A stretch of 6,059 nucleotides of DNA, taken from a bacterium (GTDB taxonomy: Bacteria; Arandabacterota; Arandabacteria; Arandabacterales; JALGWA01). The translations under genes and the position numbers were made by a program. The notes under the pieces are model-generated. The model saw only the letters and a program-made list of their open reading frames with translations, ran no database searches and had not been told where the DNA came from. This document shows positions 1 through 6,059 of this stretch, one piece after another; within the stretch, counting starts at the first letter, position 1, and each line of letters opens with the position of its first letter. The stretch is from positions 1-6,059 of the forward strand of contig JALGWA010000099.1 of NCBI GenBank assembly GCA_025774425.1, in the 5' to 3' direction.

Positions 1-940
1 CCGTCCATTCCGAAGCGGAGAGCGTCACCTTCGGCTGTGTAGAACCCATCGACATCCGGCCCAGAGAGTATCCAGTCCTCACATATGCCGCCATCCGTCC
101 GGGTCGGAAACGCTATCTCTGTCTGCTCGGGATCGGTGCCCAGCTTGAAGCGGATGGAGCTGATGTGCCTTGGAGTGTAAGTAATTCTCGCAAACATGGG
201 TGCGGTATTGCCTGGCCCCACGACAGGCCTGTCGACCTGGATCTCACCTACCCGGACGTCGCCGCCGCAGGAATCCTGCATCACGACCAGCGTATCGAAC
301 TCCCCCGACCTGCTGCCATCCGTGACGCTCACTCTGGTCGTAGTGGCGTCTTCGGGGTTCAGCGTTACATAGCTGAGATTAGACTGCCCGTCCAGATCAC
401 GGGCCACGGTCTCAAGCTGCGACCTCAGATCGCTGACCCTTGGAGCGGAGTAATACACGCCCCCGGTTGCCAGCGCCACGCGCTTCAGATTATCCAGGTG
501 TTCATCGTAAGTTCCGTACCCCAGCGCAAATACCTGGACACGTCCGGCGCTGGCCGCCTCTATCAGGTCATTGTCAGTACACTCCTCGCTGCTCGTATCG
601 AATCCGTCAGAGAGAGCTATGAGCAGCTTGACGTCTATATTGAGAGGCAGGAGCTCGGAGACACCCGGACACATGGTGTCCCAGCTACGGGTTCCGCCGT
701 TTTCCTCCAGGTCGTCCGCGAAGTCCCTGATGGCCTCGGCGGCGGGCTGCTTGTCTGTGGTGGACCCTGTCAATGTGTAGGCTCCAGTGGCTGCTCGTGA
801 TGGTATTCGATTATGATCACTTGATGGGCGGGTCCCAGCGCGTCCAGAATGAGCTCGACCCCCTCGATCGTCTGACCTATGCCACTCAGACCCCCTTCAT
901 TGAACTGCTTCATGCCATTGCTGGCGACTCACACGCAGTG
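1..940 (-). pseudogene. VWA-domain protein, broken (frameshift, no 5' end), 3' end outside window
   Basis: Minus-strand reading is open from 779 to the left edge. It gives a VWA-type core: an ENGGTRSWD segment with the MIDAS threonine (codon 690-692), then KLLIALSDGFDTSS with the MIDAS aspartate (codon 606-608), then VQVFALGYGTYDEHLDNLKR and ATGGVYY, the usual late VWA strands and helices. A beta-rich extension follows, ending in a segment with GGICEDW, DGFYTAEGDAL and FGMDG, and runs off the edge. Upstream homology continues in a different frame at about 782-890 (GQTIEGVELILDALGP, HQVIIIEYHHEQPLEP), the expected early VWA helix and strand. One base missing near 780-782 would rejoin the frames. 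Further upstream CV-stop-VASNGM (911-934) aligns with the usual hydrophobic-D-x-S-x-S-M motif but has TGA at 929-931 and lacks the aspartate. No start codon with a signal peptide is visible, and the 5' part collides with the Fic gene. VWA proteins usually bind partner proteins through a metal ion; this copy is probably dead unless the frameshift is a sequencing error. Confidence 0.72.
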
Positions 941-1651
941 AGCTTCGGGTCGCCTAGAAGGGCCAGCCTGTGCCGGGGAAGACCCGACGTCGAGCGAGCC
1001 ATGCAGGGCCTCATCGACTGGTTGAACAGCAATCAACGGGGCATTGTCGCCGGGAACCCGATCGTCCGGGCAATCATGGCACATTACTACCTGACCGAGA
1101 TCCATCCGTTTGGTGATGGAAACGGCCGGACGGCACGCGCCCTTGAAGCCTTGGTCCTGTACAAGAACGGCATCAACCCTTACTGCTTCTGGTCACTCGC
1201 CAACTTCTGGAGCCGGAACCGAGAGAAGTACATCGTTCACTTGCGCAACGTCTATGAGACCGAGGATGCCTGGCCCCTCATCATGTGGGGCCTGGACGGC
1301 TTCCGGCAGGAGCTCGAGCGGATCAAAGGGCTCGTTCTCAAGAAGATGAAACAGCTCATGCTGATGGACTATGTGAAATACCTGCTGGACAACAAGAGCA
1401 AACAGAAGGTCAAGATTACACCACGAATTGTGGAGGTCATGGAGCTGCTGATCGACGCAGGCAGGATCCCGATGAAGGACTTCATGGCCAAACTCCAGAT
1501 CGAGAAGCTCTACAAGGGTTCTCCTTCGACGAAGTCGAGGGATTTCGCCAAGATGAGGAAGCTACAACTGATCAGCATTACCCAGGCCGGCGACACCAAA
1601 TACATCGAGCCGAATTATCAGATACTGGATAGCCACAGGTACAGGGTGTGA
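773..1651 (+). CDS. Fic-family AMP transferase-like protein with C-terminal winged-helix region; N-terminus probably not authentic
   Basis: Fic proteins usually transfer AMP (or another nucleotide/phosphate group) to hydroxyls of target proteins. In the 292-residue reading the full motif HPFGDGNGRTAR lies at residues 111-122 (bases 1103-1138), with the catalytic His, acidic metal ligand and both Arg present. The flanks are family-like: DVERAMQGLIDWLN (72-85), NPIVRAIMAHYYLTEI before the motif, and ALEALVLYKNGINPYCFW after it. Residues about 155-205 are helical; about 210-285 look like a winged helix (EVMELLIDAGRIPMKDFMAK, then a basic segment and a wing ending IEPNY), common at Fic C-termini and possibly DNA-binding. 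Residues 1 to about 65-75 resemble no Fic N-terminus and lie antisense to the VWA coding sequence. No (S/T)xxxE(G/N) inhibitory helix is seen. The ORF start at 773 has only a weak GGTGGA upstream; ATG at 1001 (residue 77) is an alternative giving a 216-residue core. Either the gene is 5'-truncated or it uses a new start. GC is about 47-55%, lower than the DNA to its right. Confidence 0.8.
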   Translation: MCRLQWLLVMVFDYDHLMGGSQRVQNELDPLDRLTYATQTPFIELLHAIAGDSHAVSFGSPRRASLCRGRPDVERAMQGLIDWLNSNQRGIVAGNPIVRAIMAHYYLTEIHPFGDGNGRTARALEALVLYKNGINPYCFWSLANFWSRNREKYIVHLRNVYETEDAWPLIMWGLDGFRQELERIKGLVLKKMKQLMLMDYVKYLLDNKSKQKVKITPRIVEVMELLIDAGRIPMKDFMAKLQIEKLYKGSPSTKSRDFAKMRKLQLISITQAGDTKYIEPNYQILDSHRYRV

Positions 1652-1837
1652 ACAGTCGCTCGGGCCGCACCCGGCGCCCCTTCATCAGCCGCGCACTCAG
1701 TTCCGCGTCCGCCTGGCGCTCCGTGACCAGGGTCGGCTACGACTACGTGCCGACCTGGAGCTGCGCCCTCGGGCCGGACCTGACTTCGTGCTCGCCTGCT
1801 ACTCCGCCACCAGGGCCGCATGCAACTCCTCGCCCAC
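1652..1837. other. GC-rich spacer after the Fic gene; no supported gene
   Basis: The region between the Fic stop and the stop of the secreted-protein gene holds several open frames on both strands, as expected at about 69% GC. None gives a protein I recognise. I see no tRNA, no strong hairpin followed by a T-run and no terminal inverted repeat. The jump from about 50% to about 70% GC happens within its first 10-20 bases, so it contains the boundary between the two compositional parts of the window. The genes on either side converge here, so a terminator would be expected, but none is clear. Confidence 0.5.
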
Positions 1838-4225
1838 CTACCGCTGCACGACGACCTTCTCGGTGAGCGTCCGCGTCTCGCCCCTCAGCACGATGAAGTA
1901 GGTGCCCGGGGAGACCCTGCGCCCGGCCTGGTTGTCGCCCAGCCACTCGGCGTGTGCGACGCCCGCGTCCATGCGGCCGCGGAAGAGGGTCCTCACGAGC
2001 TTGCCCTTCACCGAATAGACGGCGAGCGTCACCTGCTGGGGCCTCGGGCTTGCGAACTCCACAGCGACCCGCGCGGCCGCCGGGTTGGGGCTCAGGGCCA
2101 GCCGGAACCCGGCCGCGGGCACGTCATCGACGCCGGCCGCGGCTGTGATCACGAAGAAACCGCTCCCGGCCGAATGCTCCGCACCGTCCCGGTCGACGCA
2201 GGTGACCCTGAGCAGGGCCTCGTCCGTCGAGACATAAGGGGCCGTCCAATCGTAGGACTGCTCCTCTATGAAGCCGTCGACGAGGTCCCAGGTCATGCCG
2301 CCGTCCGGGGAGAACGAGAGCGCGTAAGGGTGTATGGACTTGCAGTTGAATCCTTCCCAACTGACGCGGTAGGTCTCGCCGCCCTCGACCTCTTCGGAGA
2401 GCAACTGCACCTCGGGCATCACGACCTCGACCTCGGCCGTCGCGTGCACCTCGTAGCCGCCCACGAAGCATGTCAGGCGCACCGTGGCCGGCCCGGTCTC
2501 GTCGAAGGCCTCCTCGAAGTCGCCCTGGCGGAAGACCGCCCGGATTTCGAGGTCGCCGTCGTCGTCATGGTCCGCCACCGACAGCGAACCGGGGAGGCAC
2601 CTGGCCAGCCCCTCCATGTAGATGCAGTCCGGCTCCACCGCGTACGGGTCCAGGCCCTCCGGCACCTCCAGCACTGCGCTCGTCAGCAGGCCGGGGACCC
2701 CGACGCGGACCGTGCCGGGCTCGACCAGGGCGGTCGTCGCCAGCGCCTGGTCATGGGAATATCTCAGGCTGAACGCCAGCGTGCGGGCGCGGCTTATGAT
2801 GCGCCCGGCCAGGTTGGCGCCCGGATGGTCGGAGAAGTAGGTATGCGGTATGGCCGGCGTGTTGCGCACTACGGCCCTCAAGTCGGCGAGCCGCGCCCGG
2901 GCGGCCTCCGGCCAACCCTTGCAGTAGGCCGACTCGGCGGCGTCCAGTGCGGCCCTTATCAGGGCCAGCGCATCCGGCGGGATCGAGTCCGCGCCGGACT
3001 CGACGTGGCCCCTCAAGCGGCCGAACTTCAGCGCCACGATCTCCGCCGGCGGCCGCGTGTCCTCGCCTATGGCGAACCACGAGAACTCGTCGTCCTCGGA
3101 TCTCGTCCGCCGTTGGATCTTGAGGGTCTCGATGTCCTCGACATAGTCCACGGTCGCATCCCGCCACGTGCCGCAAGGACCCGACGGCCGCGTGAAGACG
3201 CGCACCCTCTCGGGCGCGACGCCCGGGGGAAGCACGGAGTCGATCACGGCGACCTCGACCACGAAGTCGAACTCGGCGTCGGCGCCGACCTCGTAGAACT
3301 CCGGGAAGAGATGCACGCCCGGCGGGGCCGGGCACGGGTCCTCCTCGGCCTCATGGACATAGAGCATCCCCGAATCGACCACCGATTCGAAGGTGAACTC
3401 GAGCTCGCCGGGGACGCCGACGGCCACGCTGTCGCCCTCGGGGATGACTATGCCGCCGGCCGGCGCGAATATGCCGATCGAGTCGCCGAGCCCGCTCAAG
3501 TACAGCAGGCCGTCATGGAAGGCGGCTGCATACAGCATGGACCCGCACAGGCCGCCCGCGCCGCCCATGAGCTCGTGCACCTGGACGAGATCGGCCTGGC
3601 CGGTCATCTCGTAGATGACACCGTCCAACATGGTGGCGGCGAAGAGGTTGCCGCCCTCGCTCGTCAGGGCCGTCGGGACGCCCATCTCGGGCAGGGCGTA
3701 GGACGCCAGCTCCTCACCCGACATTCCGAGGACGACGAGCCGCCGGAACAACGCGTCCAGGGCGTAGAGGGCGTCATCCCCGGCCCACTCGATGCCCCCG
3801 TGCAGGAACGCCACGGGACCGATACAGGTCTCCACCTCTATTTCATCGTCGGCGACCCACCTGAAGGCGGTGAACCTGCCCTCGAGGTCGCCGACCCAGT
3901 ACCGCCCGCCATCGGCGTCGTACGCGGCCGAGACGACCAGGGGGCAGTAACCGGGACAAGGGATCATGCCCGCCGTCAGCCGGTCGCGCTTTAGGACCTC
4001 GCCCGTCGCGGGCGAGACGAGAAATACCCGGGTCGAACCCATGCTGCTCGTCGTGACGAGCAGGTTCTCACCGTCGCTCGCCAGGCCGGTCACCACGCTC
4101 AGCGGGCAGTCGCCCACCGGCGCAGGTATGCTGCCGACGAGATCGAAGTCCGCTCGCGCGGCGCCCGCCGCGGCAAGCGACAAGCATGCGAATAACACCG
4201 GAAGGTACAATGGTCTTGCTTTCAT
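1838..4225 (-). CDS. secreted multidomain protein with propeller-like N-terminus and FlgD-like C-terminal tail
   Basis: The start at ATG 4225 is chosen because it opens with a signal peptide (MKAR, hydrophobic LYLPVLFACLSLAAAGA, then ARA before DFDL; cut near residue 25) and has a good Shine-Dalgarno. An in-frame TTG at 4288 would add 21 residues that spoil the signal. The product is 795 residues. Residues about 27-253 form short repeated strands (GENLLVTT, GRYWVGDLEG, DALYALDAL, GNLFAATMLDG, DGLLYLSGL), like a beta-propeller that senses or binds ligand. Residues 260-395 are a beta-sandwich ending FSWFAIGEDTRPPAEI. Residues 400-490 are helical, with ARARLADLRAVV and NLAGRIISRA, resembling FIMAH-type helices. 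Residues about 500-600 include an Asp-rich loop, ADHDDDGDLEIRAVF. Residues 606-693 are Ig/FN3-like, with SFSPDGGMTW and YDWTAP. Residues 706-795 are a FlgD-like tail (SPNP, VYSVKGKLVRTL, SPGTYFIVLRG). Such tails act as export or sorting signals in type IX secretion in Bacteroidetes; whether this organism has that system is unknown. No catalytic residues are recognised, so it is probably a surface or extracellular protein of unknown role. Confidence 0.85.
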   Translation of the reverse strand: MKARPLYLPVLFACLSLAAAGAARADFDLVGSIPAPVGDCPLSVVTGLASDGENLLVTTSSMGSTRVFLVSPATGEVLKRDRLTAGMIPCPGYCPLVVSAAYDADGGRYWVGDLEGRFTAFRWVADDEIEVETCIGPVAFLHGGIEWAGDDALYALDALFRRLVVLGMSGEELASYALPEMGVPTALTSEGGNLFAATMLDGVIYEMTGQADLVQVHELMGGAGGLCGSMLYAAAFHDGLLYLSGLGDSIGIFAPAGGIVIPEGDSVAVGVPGELEFTFESVVDSGMLYVHEAEEDPCPAPPGVHLFPEFYEVGADAEFDFVVEVAVIDSVLPPGVAPERVRVFTRPSGPCGTWRDATVDYVEDIETLKIQRRTRSEDDEFSWFAIGEDTRPPAEIVALKFGRLRGHVESGADSIPPDALALIRAALDAAESAYCKGWPEAARARLADLRAVVRNTPAIPHTYFSDHPGANLAGRIISRARTLAFSLRYSHDQALATTALVEPGTVRVGVPGLLTSAVLEVPEGLDPYAVEPDCIYMEGLARCLPGSLSVADHDDDGDLEIRAVFRQGDFEEAFDETGPATVRLTCFVGGYEVHATAEVEVVMPEVQLLSEEVEGGETYRVSWEGFNCKSIHPYALSFSPDGGMTWDLVDGFIEEQSYDWTAPYVSTDEALLRVTCVDRDGAEHSAGSGFFVITAAAGVDDVPAAGFRLALSPNPAAARVAVEFASPRPQQVTLAVYSVKGKLVRTLFRGRMDAGVAHAEWLGDNQAGRRVSPGTYFIVLRGETRTLTEKVVVQR

Positions 4226-4232
4226 GATCCTG

Positions 4233-4240
4233 CCCCTCTC
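4233..4240 (-). promoter_or_regulatory. Shine-Dalgarno for the secreted protein
   Basis: On the minus strand GAGAGGGG sits 7 bases before ATG 4225. It is strongly purine-rich and well spaced, and it supports this internal ATG over the upstream in-frame TTG at 4288. Confidence 0.6.
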
Positions 4241-4304
4241 GCAGCTCGCGCTTCCGCCGAGTGCACCAAGCCGCTGCCGCCGCACCAAAGTAACAAAAGC
4301 GATA

Positions 4305-4333
4305 ACTTTAGGACTCGCAAATCAGTGTATCAC
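4305..4333 (-). promoter_or_regulatory. possible promoter of the secreted-protein gene
   Basis: The 118-base gap between the TPR stop and the secreted-protein start contains an AT-rich island in otherwise about 70% GC DNA. On the minus strand GTGATA (4328-4333) and TAAAGT (4305-4310) are separated by 17 bases. Each matches 4 of 6 positions of the general bacterial -35 and -10 consensus. This would give a leader of about 70 bases. It is a weak match, and the organism's own promoter consensus is unknown, so read-through from the TPR gene remains possible. Confidence 0.3.
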
Positions 4334-4343
4334 AGGGAGTGCC

Positions 4344-6059
4344 CTAGTGCAAGCCGAATCGGGCCTTATAGCCCGCGGCCTCGTCCGGCCGGCCCGACGC
4401 CTCCAGGAGGGCCGCCGCCTCGCCGGCATAGCGCGGAAGGTCGCGCGATCGGATGTAGTGCTCGCGGAGCCGCGGCGGGCATTTGTCGAGCGTCCCGGCG
4501 GCCTCGTCGAGGGCGAGCCTGTAGGAATCCATGGCGCCGCCGGTGTCCCCCAACGCTTTCCTGACGTCCCCGTGGAGGAGGAGGTACTCGACCCGGGCCA
4601 GTCCCAGGTCCTCCGAGAGCGCGACGGCCTCCTCGGCGGGGCCCCGGGCCCGGTCCGGCTCGCCCGCGGCCAGCGCGAGGGCGGCTAGCACCCGCAGGCA
4701 CTCGCACTCGGTGTCCCCGAAGCCCAGCCGGCGGCACTCCGCCAGGGCGTCCTCGGCCATCTCGCGGGCGCGTGCGGTGTTCCCGCGCAGGTTCTCGGCC
4801 CGGGCCCTGAGCAGCGCAGCCTCGATCCTCGCCTTGGCGTGGCTCTGCCCGACACCGCCGAGCACGCACCCGACCTCGGAGACGGCCTTCTCGGCCTCGC
4901 CGTCGGACAGGTACTTCCTCCCCTTCTGGAGCTTGATGAGGCACCTGGTCTCGGCCCCCATCGCCTTGTCCTCGAAATCGACGAGCGCGGTGAGCGCAGA
5001 GTCCCGCCCGGCGTGATGACCGATCCCGCAGAACAGGTCGGCCTTCCCTATCAGCGCCCCGGCGGCGACCTCGACCTCCTCGGTCTGGAGAGCGAGGTCA
5101 TAGGACCTCTCGTAGCCGGCCAGCGCCTCGGCGTAGTCCCCGGTCTTCGTATAGACATCGCCGAGCCCGCCCAGCGTGACGGCCAGGGAAGGCTTCTCCC
5201 CCATCTCCTCCTGGATCACGAGCGCGAGATCGAAGTAATGCCGGGCGCTGTCCATGACGCCCAGGGAAGTGTAGTAGCCGCCGTAGGCCTGGTAGTCCCG
5301 GGCGATGAGGCGCTCGTTGCCGTTCTCCCTGTCCAAGGCGAGGGCCCTGTCGAGGTTGGCCTTGGCGCGCTTGTGCAGACCCTGGTTGATCAGGATCTCG
5401 GCGATGTTGCGCAGGCTCATGGCCTCCCCCTGCTTGTCGCCCACCTCGACCCGGAGCGCCAGCGACAGCGAGTCCATCTCCGCCGCCTTGCGATAGTCGC
5501 CCATGAGGGCGTATATGTTGCCCATGTCCGAAAGCGACGAGGCCATGAGGTGCTTGGCGCCGATGTCCTTCCTGATCTCGTAGCTTCTCTGGAAGTGGAA
5601 GAGGGCCTCGTCGTACTTTCCATGCGACTGGTACACCTGCCCGATCTTGTTGAGCGTGTGGGCGATGCCTCCCTGGTCGCCTATCTCCCTGCGGATCTCG
5701 AGGGCGCGATTCAAGACCTCGAGGGCGCGGTCGGTCTCGCCCTCGGTCTGGTATATGAGCGCCAGGTTGCCCAGGCTCGCCGCTATGCCGCGCCGGTCGC
5801 CGAGGTCCTCCTTGATCGCGATGGACGACTCGAGGTACTCGATGGCCTGCGGGATCTCGTTCTTGCGCCGGTGGGCGACCGCCATGGCGTTCAAGACGCG
5901 CGCCTCGCCCTCGCGGTTGCCGATGCCGCGGTAGTAGGCGAGCACCTGGTCGAACTCGGCGAGGGCGGCGTCCAGGTCGTTCTTGTATATGAGCACCCTG
6001 CCGAGCTCATACCTGACCGAGCCGGCCTTGGGATCGAGCTCGAGCGCCTTCTCGAGGTT
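4344..6059 (-). CDS. TPR-repeat protein, C-terminal part; 5' end outside window
   Basis: The frame is open from the right edge to TAG at 4344. A GTG at 5996 could be read as a start, but the residues before it (NLEKALELDPKAGSVRYELG) are clearly another TPR, so the gene continues upstream. The visible 572 residues are almost wholly TPR helices. After a canonical ALELDP-type unit come at least seven units of exactly 40 residues (bases 5915-5076), each with the pattern A-x-x-L-x-x-x-G/A-x-x-Y, then A-L/A and a closing GD or GN. Degenerate units continue to about 4430. The C-terminus (RLREHYIRSRDLPRYAG, then GRPDEAAGYKARFGLH) is a helical cap. TPR superhelices bind peptides or partner proteins. 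Forty-residue units like these often follow a protein-kinase, cyclase or ATPase domain in bacterial signalling proteins, which is inference here because the N-terminus is not in the window. No signal peptide or membrane segment is visible. The gene lies upstream of and on the same strand as the secreted-protein gene. Confidence 0.9.
   Translation of the reverse strand, partial: NLEKALELDPKAGSVRYELGRVLIYKNDLDAALAEFDQVLAYYRGIGNREGEARVLNAMAVAHRRKNEIPQAIEYLESSIAIKEDLGDRRGIAASLGNLALIYQTEGETDRALEVLNRALEIRREIGDQGGIAHTLNKIGQVYQSHGKYDEALFHFQRSYEIRKDIGAKHLMASSLSDMGNIYALMGDYRKAAEMDSLSLALRVEVGDKQGEAMSLRNIAEILINQGLHKRAKANLDRALALDRENGNERLIARDYQAYGGYYTSLGVMDSARHYFDLALVIQEEMGEKPSLAVTLGGLGDVYTKTGDYAEALAGYERSYDLALQTEEVEVAAGALIGKADLFCGIGHHAGRDSALTALVDFEDKAMGAETRCLIKLQKGRKYLSDGEAEKAVSEVGCVLGGVGQSHAKARIEAALLRARAENLRGNTARAREMAEDALAECRRLGFGDTECECLRVLAALALAAGEPDRARGPAEEAVALSEDLGLARVEYLLLHGDVRKALGDTGGAMDSYRLALDEAAGTLDKCPPRLREHYIRSRDLPRYAGEAAALLEASGRPDEAAGYKARFGLH
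5076..5915 (-). repeat. seven tandem 40-residue TPR units (120-base period)
   Basis: Units begin REGEARVLNA, RRGIAASLGN, QGGIAHTLNK, KHLMASSLSD, KQGEAMSLRN, ERLIARDYQA and KPSLAVTLGG. Each is exactly 40 codons long with no gaps. The repeat is visible at protein level; at DNA level the units have diverged, so this is an old array and not a recent tandem duplication. An eighth unit follows with one extra residue. Confidence 0.85.

Noticed and set aside
165..800. A 211-codon plus-strand frame opposite the VWA remnant
   Set aside because: It has no recognisable domain, and the minus strand encodes well-formed VWA segments there.
1618..1866. Small frames on both strands in the spacer after the Fic gene
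   Set aside because: Low-complexity, Arg/Pro/Ala-rich products with no similarity I can recognise; they overlap the ends of the flanking genes.
1820..3994. A 724-codon open frame on the plus strand, antisense to the secreted-protein gene
   Set aside because: Its product is Arg/Gly/His/Pro-rich with no domain signature, while the opposite strand gives a signal peptide, clear modules and a sorting-type tail. Long antisense frames are expected at about 70% GC.
4226..4288. TTG at 4288 as start of the secreted-protein gene
   Set aside because: It adds 21 charged residues before the signal peptide and overlaps the possible promoter region; ATG 4225 has a strong Shine-Dalgarno at 7 bases.
4321..4350. 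A possible terminator after the TPR gene
   Set aside because: Only a 3-4 bp stem (GTG-ATA-CAC) is present and no T-run follows.
5994..5996. GTG at 5996 as start of the TPR gene
   Set aside because: TPR sequence continues in frame upstream to the window edge, with no stop codon in between.

Overview
The window looks like bacterial DNA with two compositional parts. From about base 1660 to the right edge the sequence is very GC-rich: hand counts of sample 60-base lines give 68-72%. From the left edge to about base 1650 it is nearer 47-57%. The right part encodes a large secreted protein that ends in a FlgD-like/sorting-type tail (SPNP near the start, then a VYxxxGKLVR element and a PGTYF-type strand). 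Tails of this kind are common in the FCB supergroup and in related GC-rich candidate phyla such as Krumholzibacteriota and Eisenbacteria. That taxonomic placement is an inference, since no marker gene is present.

Left part (1-1651). The minus strand carries the remains of a von Willebrand factor A (VWA) domain protein with a C-terminal beta-rich extension. It is open from the left edge to about base 779, then continues in another frame to about base 890-940, where a stop interrupts a decayed metal-site motif. Head-to-head with it on the plus strand is a Fic-family gene (ORF 773-1651) with a perfect catalytic motif and a C-terminal winged-helix-like segment. The first roughly 65-75 codons of the Fic ORF are simply the antisense of the VWA coding sequence, so both genes appear to have lost their 5' parts at one junction near 895-985.

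Right part (1652-6059), all minus strand. A TPR protein enters from the right edge and ends at 4344. After a 118-base gap with a possible promoter and a clear Shine-Dalgarno sequence comes a 795-residue secreted multidomain protein (4225 to 1838). The TPR protein may be the C-terminal sensing or scaffold half of a larger signalling protein whose N-terminus lies outside the window. Nothing in the sequence ties the two functionally beyond shared strand and adjacency.

I do not see a CRISPR array, RNA gene, insertion sequence or complete defence or biosynthetic system. The most interesting part is the VWA/Fic junction: a Fic catalytic core without its normal N-terminus, in a lower-GC block that stops abruptly just after the Fic stop codon.
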